Of a stretch of DNA of 64,000 bases, positions 47,901-59,152 are shown piece by piece (the first letter of the stretch is position 1; every line of letters starts with the position of its first letter). The position numbers and the translations under genes were made by a program. The DNA is from Takifugu bimaculatus (taxonomy: Eukaryota > Chordata > Actinopteri > Tetraodontiformes > Tetraodontidae). Under the pieces are notes generated by a model. It worked only from the letters and a program-made list of their open reading frames with translations, had not been told where the DNA came from and did no database searches. The stretch lies in contig CP034994.1 of NCBI GenBank assembly GCA_004026145.2, positions 14,676,400 through 14,740,399 on the forward strand, written 5' to 3'.

Positions 47901-48834
47901 GAGACAAATGAGCTGAAGGCTTCAAGTTGGTGACAGCCGCACGCTGTCCTTTACACTTGGATGTATTTTCTGCAACTTTTCCTTCAGAACCCTCTGCCCT
48001 CTTGGTTAAGTCTGCACGGTTCTGTGAAACATGTGGATATTTGCTCTGATTTGCACGACCGTTTGACTGTTTTTGGGTAACGCAGCATGCAGCATTGCTT
48101 TGCTGGACACTGCGGCTGCCAGGATTTGACTGCAAAACAGAGCTGGGCTGCTCATATTCAGCAGCTTTCCTTGAATTCTTGCAACGTGAACGGTTGAAAG
48201 GTAAAGGTCTGGTGCACGGCTTTTCCTTCTTAGCTTTGCCCTGCAGGAAAATACAAGTGTTGGAAATAAAAGATTTGACTCATCAAAATATTTAAATGTA
48301 GAGGAGAATGAGACACTTACGGCCAAAGGTTTCTCCTCCCATTTACAGTGAGACAAGCTAAAGCTGGAGGGAGATGGAAGGTGGAGGGACTTTGCAAGCA
48401 CCGGTAACCTACTTACACCCTGGCGCACAGAGGCCTTTTTACCAACTGCTGACTTTTGAGGGTCCTTGTTCTCATCCTGGTTGGAATAGTGAGGTGCAGA
48501 TTTGGGAGACTTTGGCTGGTTAGTCTTGCTTTGCTCATTCTTCATCCTGTGGGCAGATGTTTGGCCATGTGCCACATATTAAATACAAATGAATTGAATC
48601 TTGTTTGGGGGGATTACATTTGGATGTAATTTAAGAGAAAAGGTATTTTGAGTATTTAATTTGACAGATCACTTGCATGAAACTTGTATGTTTAAAAATA
48701 ATTTGTTAAATGTCCTATTATATGAGAAGAAGAAAACAATGGATCTATAAAGTTGTCCTCTCTTTGAAGCATTACCTCAGAAAATGGCTGATTTTGTTCT
48801 GATTTTGTTGGCGAAGGACAGGAGATGAGTCCAT
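44919..48834 (-). CDS. troap: TROAP (tastin), trophinin-associated protein
   Basis: About 13 coding exons. The first is 48,834-48,776, starting MDSSPVLRQQNQNKISHFLR, and the last is 44,990-44,919. Other clear exons are 48,546-48,321, 48,240-47,736, 47,555-47,452, 47,326-47,275, 47,120-46,975, 46,891-46,837, 46,228-46,136 and 45,669-45,473. Landmarks shared with human tastin are the repeated DPAALQSILQNEG and DHAALLSILLNDG motifs (human DPAALATILSGEG), several QRVP motifs, IVQRLFDDQE (human VRLFDQES), and the C-terminal LRLDEEVATYTS, CGNPLAAMLHFEE and FVPID. Tastin is a proline-rich spindle and centrosome protein of mitosis. The middle is poorly conserved: the phase of exon 46,595-46,508 does not match its neighbour and the donor of exon 46,059-45,75x is unresolved. 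The family call is firm; the exact model is not. Confidence 0.85.
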
Positions 48835-48897
48835 AACTGCACTGTGAAGAGCAACCGAGGGAGCAAAGGAAATCCCAGTATGGATGCCACCATCAAA
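48776..48897 (-). other. troap: troap start-codon exon
   Basis: Acceptor TTGCTTACAG at 48,898, then 63 nt of leader, ATG at 48,834 and donor GTAATG. A non-coding exon ending at 49,273 (donor AGGAG|GTATTT) is the likely upstream partner. Confidence 0.6.
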
Positions 48898-49272
48898 CTG
48901 TAAGCAAATAAAGAAATTAAAAACGTTTAGCACTACCAACATGCGACAAGATATCCGTCCAAATGTCAGAAAACAACAACAACAACAACAACAAACCGCA
49001 CAATTAAAGATAAACCGAGCTATGTGCAGTCAATTATTCGACTCATTAGAGTAAATAAGAGAACAGAAGGCAGCAAAAATATTTCAGAACAATTGAACAC
49101 AAAACAAACTGCCGTGTGTGGAATATAACTTTCATAGTTAGTTATTACTAAAAAATATAACTTATTTGGCATATTTGCCTGGAAAATGAAAGTGTCTCTT
49201 CTCATTAGCACTTGCTATGCGCACACAGAACCGCTTATTGTACGCTTAAGATAATTTCAAGTTAGCAAATAC

Positions 49273-49540
49273 CTCCTGGAAAATCCTCCTGTGCGACTAA
49301 ATATTTCTGATTAAATATATATAAATATTTCGAATTCCCTGTCCTTTTGTGTCAGGTTCAGCAACCCTCGTTCGCTCCTTTCGCACCACAATCAGACCAT
49401 AAACTTCCTGGACTAGCAGCAGTTTGTAAAAAGCGAGCGTCCCTATTGGTCGCTCGAGGAAGCCAGACTAACCAATCAGAGGGAGCGTTCTGGCCCAGGA
49501 AACGCTCGACCAATCAAAACTAACTTTAAAATACAGCTCC
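49273..49540 (-). promoter_or_regulatory. troap: troap promoter with three CCAAT boxes and a CHR-like element
   Basis: CCAAT boxes lie at 49,445-49,449 (inverted, ATTGG), 49,472-49,476 and 49,510-49,514, spaced roughly 27 and 38 bp. A TTCGAA motif at 49,329-49,334, close to the inferred first exon, matches the TTYGAA form of the cell-cycle genes homology region (CHR). CCAAT boxes bound by NF-Y and a CHR bound by MuvB/DREAM are the standard arrangement of G2/M promoters, which fits a mitotic spindle protein. Confidence 0.55.
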
Positions 49541-49755
49541 ATGGTAACGACGAAAAAGTTGTTTTACCACGTGACCCTCCCGCATTAAAATAGAAGAGAA
49601 TAGAATAGTTCCATGTTGTTAAGACACATGAAATAAATATTTACATGCATTAAAGTATTGCATCAATTCAGTCGTCCACTTAATCACTAATCACTTTAAA
49701 TCCCAGTTTAGCTCACTTATCGTACCTTAACCTATTTTTATTTAGTTTATTGTGT

Positions 49756-49762
49756 GTTTTTG

Positions 49763-49803
<41 letters not shown>
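49756..49803. repeat. (GT)n microsatellite
   Basis: GT run with two TTTG interruptions, between troap and def6. Confidence 0.9.
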
Positions 49804-50229
49804 TTGCTATTTTTCGGTATCAAATCAATAATCACATTAGCATGAACGTGAACGCACTTTGGCCTTTTTTTCAAATTTCAAATCTTGGCCATGCCTTTAT
49901 ATATTGTCATTCCTCCGAAACGGCTATTTAATAACAGCCATAGGGCAAAGTGTTACACAAAGATAAATAATGACCCACTTTAAATGCTCATTGAGTTATT
50001 TAGTCTTTAATATGAGGCTGGAGACGCTGTGTGGCACTGATAGAGGCTGTCCAGCAGGAGTCGCTGTTCAGCGCCTTGTGGCGGGCATGCGTCTGGCTGA
50101 ATTTGCCCCGACTCTTAGGCACCAGCGACATTACGTGGGTGTCAGCCTGTCACCCAGGAGCCCTGTGACATACAGAAGGAACCAGAACAAGAAGATCGGT
50201 AGAGGAATAGCGCAGACTTTGCAGTGGAC
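49804..50229 (+). promoter_or_regulatory. def6: def6 upstream region and leader
   Basis: Sequence upstream of the def6 ATG. No clear TATA box or promoter motif was recognised, and the transcription start is unknown. Confidence 0.3.
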
Positions 50230-53200
50230 ATGGACCTCAGGTCTGAGCTGCTCAAGTCCATCTGGTATGGCTTCACAGCCCTGGACCTAGAGAGAAGCGG
50301 TAAGGTGTCCAAGTCTCAGTTGAAGGTGAGTCAACTTTGTTTTTTAACTCAGTGTTGCATCGTTTCCTACATTGGTCCAACAAGTGGACTCGCTGTTTGT
50401 AAGAAGAACTTTACATTTTAAAATTACTCTTTAAACAAAATTTAAAAGGTTGTTTTTAAGTTTGTCCTTTTCATAAGTGCTTCTATGTTTTAATATTGTT
50501 CCAGGAAATGCGCTTGCTGCTGATCTTCATCAATATTTCCTGTGTGAAACACTCTTATTTGTCGTCTGTCATCATTACAGTTTAATTCTCACAAACAGGG
50601 AACAAATTTGTTCCCTCTATATTTTGAGTCAATGCTTTGACTCTAGAAAGGGCGCCAAGGCACAATATGTACCTCTGTGTGGTGAGAGCAATAGAGTAAC
50701 AGTTTGCCCCCGGTCTGCATATGAATAGGAGCCCTCATCTCCAAGCTGTACTTGCACAGCGCCTTCATGGCCCAGCTTGGAGTGCAAATGGTTCTCTGGC
50801 ACAGGAGCTGATCACAGAGCAGCCCGTTGAATAGTGCAGCATTGTTACACTTGGAGTCAGAGGAGGAAAAAAAGTGGAAATATGTTGACGATTACTGTGT
50901 CTTGCGACAGGGCTTCAGTAACGTCACTGTAGTTCTGCTGACCTCAACATTATGTCACGTCTTTGGTGTTGGGGTGACTCTCAGCCACCTCCTGCGATGT
51001 GCCGCTTACCCCTCCTGGCTCACGGCCGGGTCGGCCTCGTGATTCGGCTTATCCCCCACATGTATGCAGCCTGTGAGAAGGAACCATGTTAGCAATCAAG
51101 TACGCAGTTTGCACGCTGCAGACTCTGAGTTTGACAGGATGTGGTTATGGTTCAACGTGCTGAGGCTGGTTGTTTGATAAAATGCGTAAAGTTTCTCAAA
51201 GGTTTCATAATTCCTGTGAAAAGTTGCAAATAGAGGAACATCCAAATGACACGACAAATCACAAAAGTGAGTTTTTTTAGTCCCAATCTGAATTTTTAAA
51301 CAATTCACACCTTTTAGGGATAATGGAAAACTGTGACCTGTCCATACAGCCAACCTCAGAGTCTTCTCTGAACTTAGCATTTGACTTAGTTCTTAATTTG
51401 CTGACTAAAGAATGTGGAGGACACCACTCCTCCTAGAAAAATTCAACCCACGCACCCGTCAATTTGAAACAAAATATCATCACAAACTTTAATGTGAATC
51501 TTTCTCTAAACTCCTCCACATGTGCGAACTACTGAATGACTCGCAAAATCATGAGAGACGTGTCCCTGTCCAGGTGCTGTCCCACAACCTGTGCACGGTC
51601 TTGTGCATCCCTCACGACCCGGTGGCGTTGGAGGACCATTTCAGGGACGATGATGACGGTCCGGTGTCCAGCCAGGGTTACATGCCTTACCTGAACAAAT
51701 ACATCCTGGACAAGGTAATTCATGTGCACCTTTTTAAGGTAATTCATGTGCTGCTTGTTGCTCTAACTCCTGCCGAATGTCCCGCAGGTTGTCGAAGGCT
51801 CCTTTATTAAGGAAAATGTAGATGAACTGTGTTGGACTCTGACAGCAAAGAAAAACTACAGGACGGACAAAAGCAGCTGCAGCGTTGTGCCAGAGAGGGA
51901 TGCTTTCCGACTGTGGTGCCTCTTTAATTTTCTCTCCGAGGACAAGTACCCTCTGGTCATGGTCCCTGATGAGGTAGGACAGGTCTCACGTAACAGCACT
52001 GAGGAGAACTTTTCAATCAGTCATTGTTGGTTGTGACTTATGCTTAAGAGCTCTGAGGTTTTCTTTGAGGGGTTAGACTGTGATGAACCTCCTTGCCACC
52101 ATGGAACAAGGTGCTACGTCACTTCAGCCGTGTGGTTTTGTTTCGAATTTGCAAACTTCAGTCTGGTTTCCTGTCTTTTTCTTTTCTCTCACAGCTGTTG
52201 CCCTCAATTTTCATAGGGACATAGTGGTTCAGATTGAGATTATTTTAAGAACAACAGAATTTTGGTTATTTCCTGAATAAAAACCCTAGATAAATAACCG
52301 CTGCCATGAACCCAATCGGAGAGAGGTTTTAAAATAAAATTTTCAGTGGAAAATGTGGTATTTAATGTGGCGAGGATGGAATAACGTAGATGAGTCACAT
52401 TCTGTTGACCTTGATTCCTCCTCAGGTGGAGTATCTCCTGAAGAAGATCTGCATGGCGATGAGCATTGAGTTCAACTGTGTTGAGCTAGAGGACTTCCTC
52501 TCCCAAGACACCGTCCAGCAGAGCGGCATCACCGTCTGGGGGTTTCTGGACTTGATGAACTCAGGGAAGATAACCAGAGGGATTGAAAAAGACATAATCA
52601 GCATGGCCATCGAGGAAGTGTACAGGGAGATAGTCGGCGATGTCCTCAAAGAGGTAGGAGAACCAGCAGCCTGCTCTTTTTTGGTTCCTGTCTTGTTCGC
52701 CTGTGAGTGAAGCTGGTGTTGGTTGGGGTTCACGCAGGGTTACCTGTGGAAGAAAGGTCAGCTGAGGAGGAACTGGAAGGAGCGCTGGTTCACCTTAAGG
52801 CCCAGCAACCTTTCCTACTACACCGGGGAGGACCGCAAAGACTGCCAGGGCAACATCGTTCTGGACGAGAACTGCTGCGTGGAGGTAGAGGAAAGATCTT
52901 CCTACGTAAAACCACCAAGCTTTCACATATTCCTCAACAAACTGGTGCAGAAAACTAAATATAGTTCATGTCTCTTAGGCATTTTAAATGCATCAATGCC
53001 ACAATTTTACACGTGCGGGAAGTTCCAAACCTGTGGGAGGGGACAACCCCAAGCTCTGAGTAGATGAATATACACAGGTCACAAGTTTGAGTAAAACACA
53101 GAGAAAATAAAATAACTGGCGAGTTTATGACGAACATTCCAGAACTGAATAACCAATGATGTATATAGCCATATTATATTGACATCACTGTTGCTCTATT

Positions 53201-55676
53201 ACACATACGTGACACGTTCATGATGTGAGGGTGGAAGTTGCTGTAGAGTAAATGTCCAGACCCTCCCCCACTTTAGAAGAATTCAGACTAAATTCCCTTC
53301 AGAAGAATGAAAGTAGAGCGTCTCTTTCTCTAAACCTCCCTGCCCCCGCTGACTTTCAAACACACGCGTCTTCGTGCCGAGGCGCCGGAAATCAGAAAGG
53401 AATAAAGACGTTTGGTAAAGCAGTACAGATGGAACGTGGCCTTCTTTCACAATGAGATTTAAGATTTCTTCCCAAAGCCCTCAGAAGTCCAGATTAATGA
53501 AACCGGAGCCCAGCAGCGCTGCAGCTCAGAGACTCACGCTGATGTTGTTACTTCACCAACGCCGCACAACACACCATAGACAAACTCATGTTAAAGGACG
53601 TTATATGTTGGAGAAATTATTAATGTATTCAACATATTTACAAAGGGGGGAACAACCATCAGAATTTTGAGTGTATCTCCAGAATTTCATGGAAATTAAA
53701 TGTAAACCAATAACAAAAGGAAAACCTGTGCTTGAGCCGCCGTCAGAAACAGAAAATGATCATTTTCTGGCCATGAAGCCTCAACATTTGGACAAAGTGT
53801 TACAGTTTGTGTGACTGGGATTTCCTGATCCGATCAGGTGCTGCCAGACAGGGATGGGAAGAGGTGCATGTTTTGTCTGAAAACTCTGTCAAAGACCTAC
53901 GAGATGAGCGCCTCGGACACCAAACAGAGGCAGGAGTGGACAGCAGGTCAGTCTCAGAACAATCACCGACCAGCCGAAGGGACTTCGAATCTAAATGTGT
54001 AACCTTGTCTCCATCGCAGCCATCCAGACGGCCATCAGGCTTTCCATAGAAGGGAAGAACTCCCTCCACAAGGATCTGAAGCTGAAGCGGCGAGAGCAGC
54101 GGGAGCAGCGCGAGAAGAGGAGGCAGGCCAAGGAGGAGGAGCTGCAGAGGCTGCGGGCCCTGCAGGAGGAGCGGGAGCGCAAGCTGGCCGAGCTGGAGCT
54201 CCTGAAGGAGGCCCAGAAGCAGGCTCAGGTCCTCCTGGAGCAGGACGAGCAGAGGCGACGCCAGCAGCATGAGCAGCTCCAGCAGGCCCTGGAGGTGCAG
54301 CTGCGTGAGGCCGAGGAGGTGAGTGTGGAGGCAGGAGAACCCACACATCCAAACAGAAGGAGGTCATCATCACCTCCCCCATGTCTCCTACTTTTTCTTC
54401 TTCGTCTTCTTCCATAGGCTCGGGTCAGCATGCAGGCAGAGATGGCTCTGAAAGAGGAGGAGGCCCAGAGGCAGAGGAAGAGGATCCAGGAGCTGGAGGA
54501 GATGCAGAAGCGCTTGGAGGAGGCGCTGCAGCAGGAGATCAAAGCCAGGATGGACGAGGAGGCCTTCCGCTTGGCTCAGGCTGGGTACGGTCACAGCTTC
54601 AGAACCTAAGAAGAGGCTGTGTGTTTGGGTTTGGAGCTTGCACACTTCTGTGAGCTGATGGTGGGAACGTGCTGGGTGAGCAGACAGCAGTTGCTCTGCA
54701 GCTGAAAGGAGGCAAATGTTGCGTTAAGTTCCTGAGGAAGTAAAGCGTCTTACAGAGGAAGTCGATCACCAACATTCTGCTGTATCGCCGTCGCTCAACC
54801 TGTCAATTTTCTGTCCCGGGGCCCAGGCTGTTGGCTGAGGAGGAGGACAAGATGAAGGCCCTCATGTCCCTGCAGGAGGAACAAGAGGAGTACATCCTGA
54901 AGACCCAGAGGGAGAAGCAGGAGCTGAAACAGGAAATGGAGACCAAGTCGAGGGCGCTGGAAGAGGCGCAAAGGCAACTGGAGGAGGTCCGTGCCAACCG
55001 GCACCGCGTGGACCAGGACGTCGTGGTGAGAGGAACACCTTCGCTTTAGTTTAGCAGCTTCGTGCTGCTCTGTGAGATTCGGAATCAAAACACCGACCAG
55101 GTTTAAGGGGTTTGGCACCGCTTACAGGAAGAAGCCATTTTTAAACAACAGGGAGGTTTTTGTGTCCATTTGGGATCTTCACTGTTCTACTGTCTGTGTC
55201 CGACAGGCTGCTCAGAGGAAACTCCGCCAGGCGAGCACCAACGTCAAACACTGGAACGTCCAGATGAACAGGCTGATGCGGCCGATCGGACCAGGAGGTA
55301 CGGGACTCATTTAGACATGAACGTATACACTGTTTTTATCCGTGTCACGACACGGGCGCCTCCAGATAAATGTCTCTCGGAGCTTCAAAATAAAGCACAA
55401 TTATAGTTGAATGGGACATTTGTCCAGTACAGTCACTAAAACCCCACCATGTGGACGCTGGCGCTGCTATAACCATGTCCTGGTTTGTCTCTTCTCTTGT
55501 CCTCAGAGAAAAGGCCGTCCCTGGGAAGCTCCTTCTCGCCCTTCCAGGTCCCGTCGCAGAGAGATCCCGGGCTGCGTCTCATCAGGAGGTCAGAACCGGA
55601 CGAAGAGAGCAAAGAAAACGTGGACAGTCGGGCTCACAGCGAGAAACACTCTAACGGAGACATGGACTGCCCCTGA
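50230..55676 (+). CDS. def6: DEF6 (SWAP-70-like adaptor, Rho-family GEF)
   Basis: Eleven exons: 50,230-50,325, 51,574-51,714, 51,788-51,973, 52,426-52,653, 52,738-52,884, 53,838-53,946, 54,020-54,318, 54,418-54,584, 54,827-55,025, 55,207-55,297 and 55,507-55,676. They total 1,833 nt, or 610 aa (human 631), with all phases matching. The N-terminal EF-hand-like region begins MDLRSELLKSIWYGFTALDL, with DDDDGPVSSQGYMPYLNKYI in exon 2. The PH domain (about 218-312) has GYLWKKGQLRRNWKERWF and LPDRDGKRCMFC. A long charged coiled coil follows (about 320-540), closing with KLRQASTNVKHWNVQMNRLM. DEF6 differs from SWAP70 in these signatures. In human it is a Rac/Rho/Cdc42 exchange factor and adaptor in lymphocytes, recruited through its PH domain after PI3K signalling. 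Its neighbour ppard is also the neighbour in human. No frame breaks. Confidence 0.97.
50598..50615. repeat. 18-bp perfect palindrome in def6 intron 1
   Basis: GGGAACAAATTTGTTCCC is fully self-complementary. It resembles inverted steroid-receptor half sites (GGAACA/TGTTCC) but with a 4-bp instead of 3-bp spacer. Confidence 0.8.
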
Positions 55677-56218
55677 GCGCCGGGGCTGTTTCGTGAGGGG
55701 CAAAGGAGGACTGCAGGGCAGAACTGACTCACCTCGTCTCACCCGTTAACGACCTCACACCCGAAAGAGCCGTGCGTTTAACATTAATGCTCTGTTCTAA
55801 GTGATAAACAGTACCTCAACACACAGGAAATGCAAATTTTCTTCTTCTCAAGGTTGTTGGTCAAAGGTTAATATCACAGGGGCCGAGCTGATCAGGTATG
55901 TGTTATGGATGTGTAACAAATCTGTTTTTAAAGTGTATTTTTGGGTGTAACAGATTAATGTTTAATGTACAAAGTTTGGTTTTAGTTTCTACTACAAGTA
56001 GATTATTAATCCTGATAAAGAGAAAATAGAACGGTTGTCATTTTCACTTCCTTGTTCCTCCATCACTTGTAAATAAGTGTGAACTGATGACATCATCCTA
56101 AAACTGCCCGCATCACTATTGTGTTAATTTATGTCCAGAGATGTAACTGACGTAATAAAATGTCTCTACATGGTAAAGAGATTCAAGTAAAGTGAACTAT
56201 GTTAAAGAATATAATAAA
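55677..56218 (+). other. def6: def6 3' UTR with two poly(A) signals
   Basis: AATAAA lies at 56,154-56,159 and again at 56,213-56,218, about 480 and 540 nt after the stop codon. Confidence 0.6.
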
Positions 56219-57230
56219 CAGGGTGGATTCCAACGGTCACAAAAGGGAAAGTGGTCAAAGCTCAGCCTGATTTTAATGATTAAAAACAGCACATCTTCCC
56301 AAGTTGCAGTTAAGACTATCGTATATTACCTGTTTGTTGTAATCGGTGGATAATTTGATGGTTGTCATTGGTGAAATCAACTTCAAACACCAAATTTAAC
56401 AGCTCATGATGGGTCTCAAAAAGTCTTGTGGTTCACATAGAACGAGGATGTAAAGAAAACTATGTGGCTTAGTAGTGCTGGGTAATTCAACTGCTTTAAT
56501 GATGTAATTATACCGGGACAAACAATTTGGAATGAATTTATTTTCAATTTATGAGATCATAATTCTTATCTTGACAGCTAGCATTTATCTGTCTGTGGTC
56601 AAATTAACTCAAACACACACACGCACATACACATATATATTTAAAATGCTTGTTTTTCCTGTAACTGTTTTGTGACCATTGACATTGTTTTGTGGATTTA
56701 GTGCCGACAGAGGGTGAAGGCCAATATTAGAACAGATAAACACATTTAACACACCCCAACTTTCAATAGTGGTGCGAAATCTTGATTAAGGCTGGACACC
56801 TGATGCTGCTGAGCAGCCTGAGATGAATCAAAGAATTTTACTCGAACATTAAAAACAACAAAGTAGGCATCCTTGTAAACCCTGCTTTTAAATTCCATGT
56901 GACCATCTGCCGACTTGTCCAAACTTTAACTGAATCATCATCATCACCATCATCATCACCATCATACTGTAGATGTGCTGTTTTTGCCAAAGCAGGTGCA
57001 GAATAAACATCGATGCTGCAGGCCACAGTGCACATGTCAGCTAACAGAGACCTTGACTCCTCTATAATGTGTGCATGTGTGCGTGTTTGTGTGTGTGTGA
57101 GAGGGAGAGAATGGGGGTGCTCGGACATGTGACGGTGAAGGGGGAGGAGGGGGAGAGGCAAAGCAAAGCCCAGCAGAGCTACGAGTGACGTGCAGAGGGA
57201 GTCTGGGGGGGACATCAGCTAACTCTTTTC
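56219..57230. other. Intergenic region between def6 and ppard
   Basis: AT-rich, then GC-rich toward ppard. Contains an imperfect (ATC)n tract at about 56,936-56,964 and a short GT run near 57,090. No gene recognised. Confidence 0.45.
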
Positions 57231-57525
57231 ACCCGCATGGGATTTTTTTTAAGTGGACCAAAGTTCTTGACCGGACTTGCGTCGGTTTAGGGCCTTTGTC
57301 ATCGCTCTGGCTCTGTTACTGTCCGCCTGTCTCCCGGCTGAAGTTAGCAGGCTGCCGTTAGCCGCTGCTGCTAGCTGACTCCTGCTGGCTGACTTCAGAC
57401 AACTTGTCAACAGCTCGCTCGATCCTGGACCACACTCGCGGTTCTCCTCGCTTCTTTTTCTGTATTTTAGCCTGCTCCCGACTCCATGTTAGACATTCAC
57501 CCAACCAGCAGCACCACTGGCAAAG
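57230..57525 (+). other. ppard: ppard non-coding first exon (approximate start)
   Basis: GC-rich exon ending in a strong CAAAG|GTAAGT donor at 57,525. Its ATG at 57,486 is not in frame with the receptor: spliced to exon 2 it reads 16 codons and stops at 59,125-59,127, so it is a small upstream ORF rather than the start. The 5' end is a guess from base composition. Confidence 0.5.
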
Positions 57526-59116
57526 GTAAGTGAACTTTTGAAGGCGACCAGCAGGAATGTGGGTCAGCCGCGCTAATAGCTCGTAGTTCTACTCGGTTCT
57601 AACATTCAAGGTTAGTAGCTAACTAGCCAAGTTTGCTAACCGTGGGTAATGATGGTCTCCGAAGGTTTAACGACAGGACAAATCTACTCATTTCACTCCC
57701 GATCATCGTCTCGTTGGGCCGAACAAACTGCCAGTTTATGCCCGCATTGCGCCCTGCGAGAGTCGTTTTACTAAAAATATTAGCAGATATTCCCGAGAAC
57801 CGGTGTGACAGGTTGGCTGTTCAACTAGTATTGACAGTTCCTTTTAATCTCTCGTTTTGTCCACATTCCTGAAACAAAGTTCCCGTTCGGTTTCAAGCTG
57901 CCGTCACCTGCCTACAAAAGTACACATGGAAAGAGTGACAGAATGTGAAACAACTCGTCGGCATGTTTGTCAGTTGCTTCATGCGCGATCGGATTAATCC
58001 ACTAGAGGGCCTCGGGGCAAATATGTAACCCCCCCAGCCCAAAGCCCTTTCCCCCTGCTGACCCCACCGCCATCACTGTGTGCACAGTGCACGCACCCAA
58101 CAAGTACACGCTGTGCACCCTGTCACTACAGAGCAAACAATAATAACAGATGTGTCCCGGCCACACGGAGGACAAATCTCACTTTTTTCCGCCTCCCTCC
58201 TTCCAATTAACGCCTGCAAACATGCCAGAGCAGAAACGGGACTTTCATTAGAAAGTTTATCTTCGTCCAGCAAGATTGGAAAATCTCTGGAGCTCAGTCT
58301 AATGGTCTGGGGGGCCCTGCTGTTTTCCCCCTTTCCGGTAATCCAGGGACGCCTGCTGTGTGTAGATCTTGTCATATGTCTTTTATTGTAAGGAAGTTGT
58401 CTGTTGAAACACAAGTGCAATGGATCTTTGTAAAATCAGTAAAAATGTATCGTTCGACTCGAAAAATCTGCAGTCGGGCGATTACCTCAATCACCGCGTT
58501 ACCAGGGCAGCAATCCGGCTCAGCAAAGAAACACACTGCATCCTTCAACAAACATGTTTTGGTTTTAAAAATGTACAAATCTCAGAAAACCAAGATGGGG
58601 AGGAAGTGACATATTAACACACTTGAACCAGCATTGAGGGCAGTTCAGCAAAGAGGAAGCGAAGCTCCCAAACAACCAGATGAAGGCCAGGCTGCAGCCT
58701 GTGGCTGACCTGCAGTCACGTGGAGGGTTCTGGACTCTGTAAATTAAACTGCAAGCTCAAGAAAACCATCCCGATCACGCCGGCGCTGGCATCACATGGG
58801 CCGGAATGACACATGTCGCCGCACAAAAAAGTTCAGATCAGCGGCTCGAGGTCAGAAGCAGGAGGGGGTTGTTCAATTAGGGGCGCAACATGCTAAATTC
58901 AACAAAGTAGAAAATATGTAAGCAGAAGCAGGAATGCGAGCTAGGAGGTTTACAGACCGGTGCTACCCTGAGCAAACAGGACAAAATTCCAGCAACAAAT
59001 AGAGTCGTTGCAAAGGAAAGCTTAAATTTGATGTCAGTGTTTTACTAAAAAAAAATCTCTTCTGATATTTGACATTGTTAAAGCATTTCCTTGGATTAAT
59101 CCTTCCTCTTCGACAG
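57526..59116 (+). other. ppard: ppard intron 1
   Basis: Non-coding. It ends in a CTCTTCGACAG acceptor. Nothing else recognised. Confidence 0.55.
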
Positions 59117-59152
59117 TGGTTCGATGATGACAACGTGACTTCCATCGGAACT

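Noticed and set aside
50598..50615. Glucocorticoid response element
   Set aside because: Half sites are separated by four bases rather than three, and there is no supporting context.
54035..54415. Long minus-strand ORFs opposite def6 coiled-coil exons
   Set aside because: They are composition shadows of the GC-rich, glutamate/arginine-rich plus-strand coding sequence.
57486..57525. MLDIHPTSSTTGK as the ppard N-terminus
   Set aside because: Spliced to exon 2 it is out of frame with the receptor and stops within four codons.
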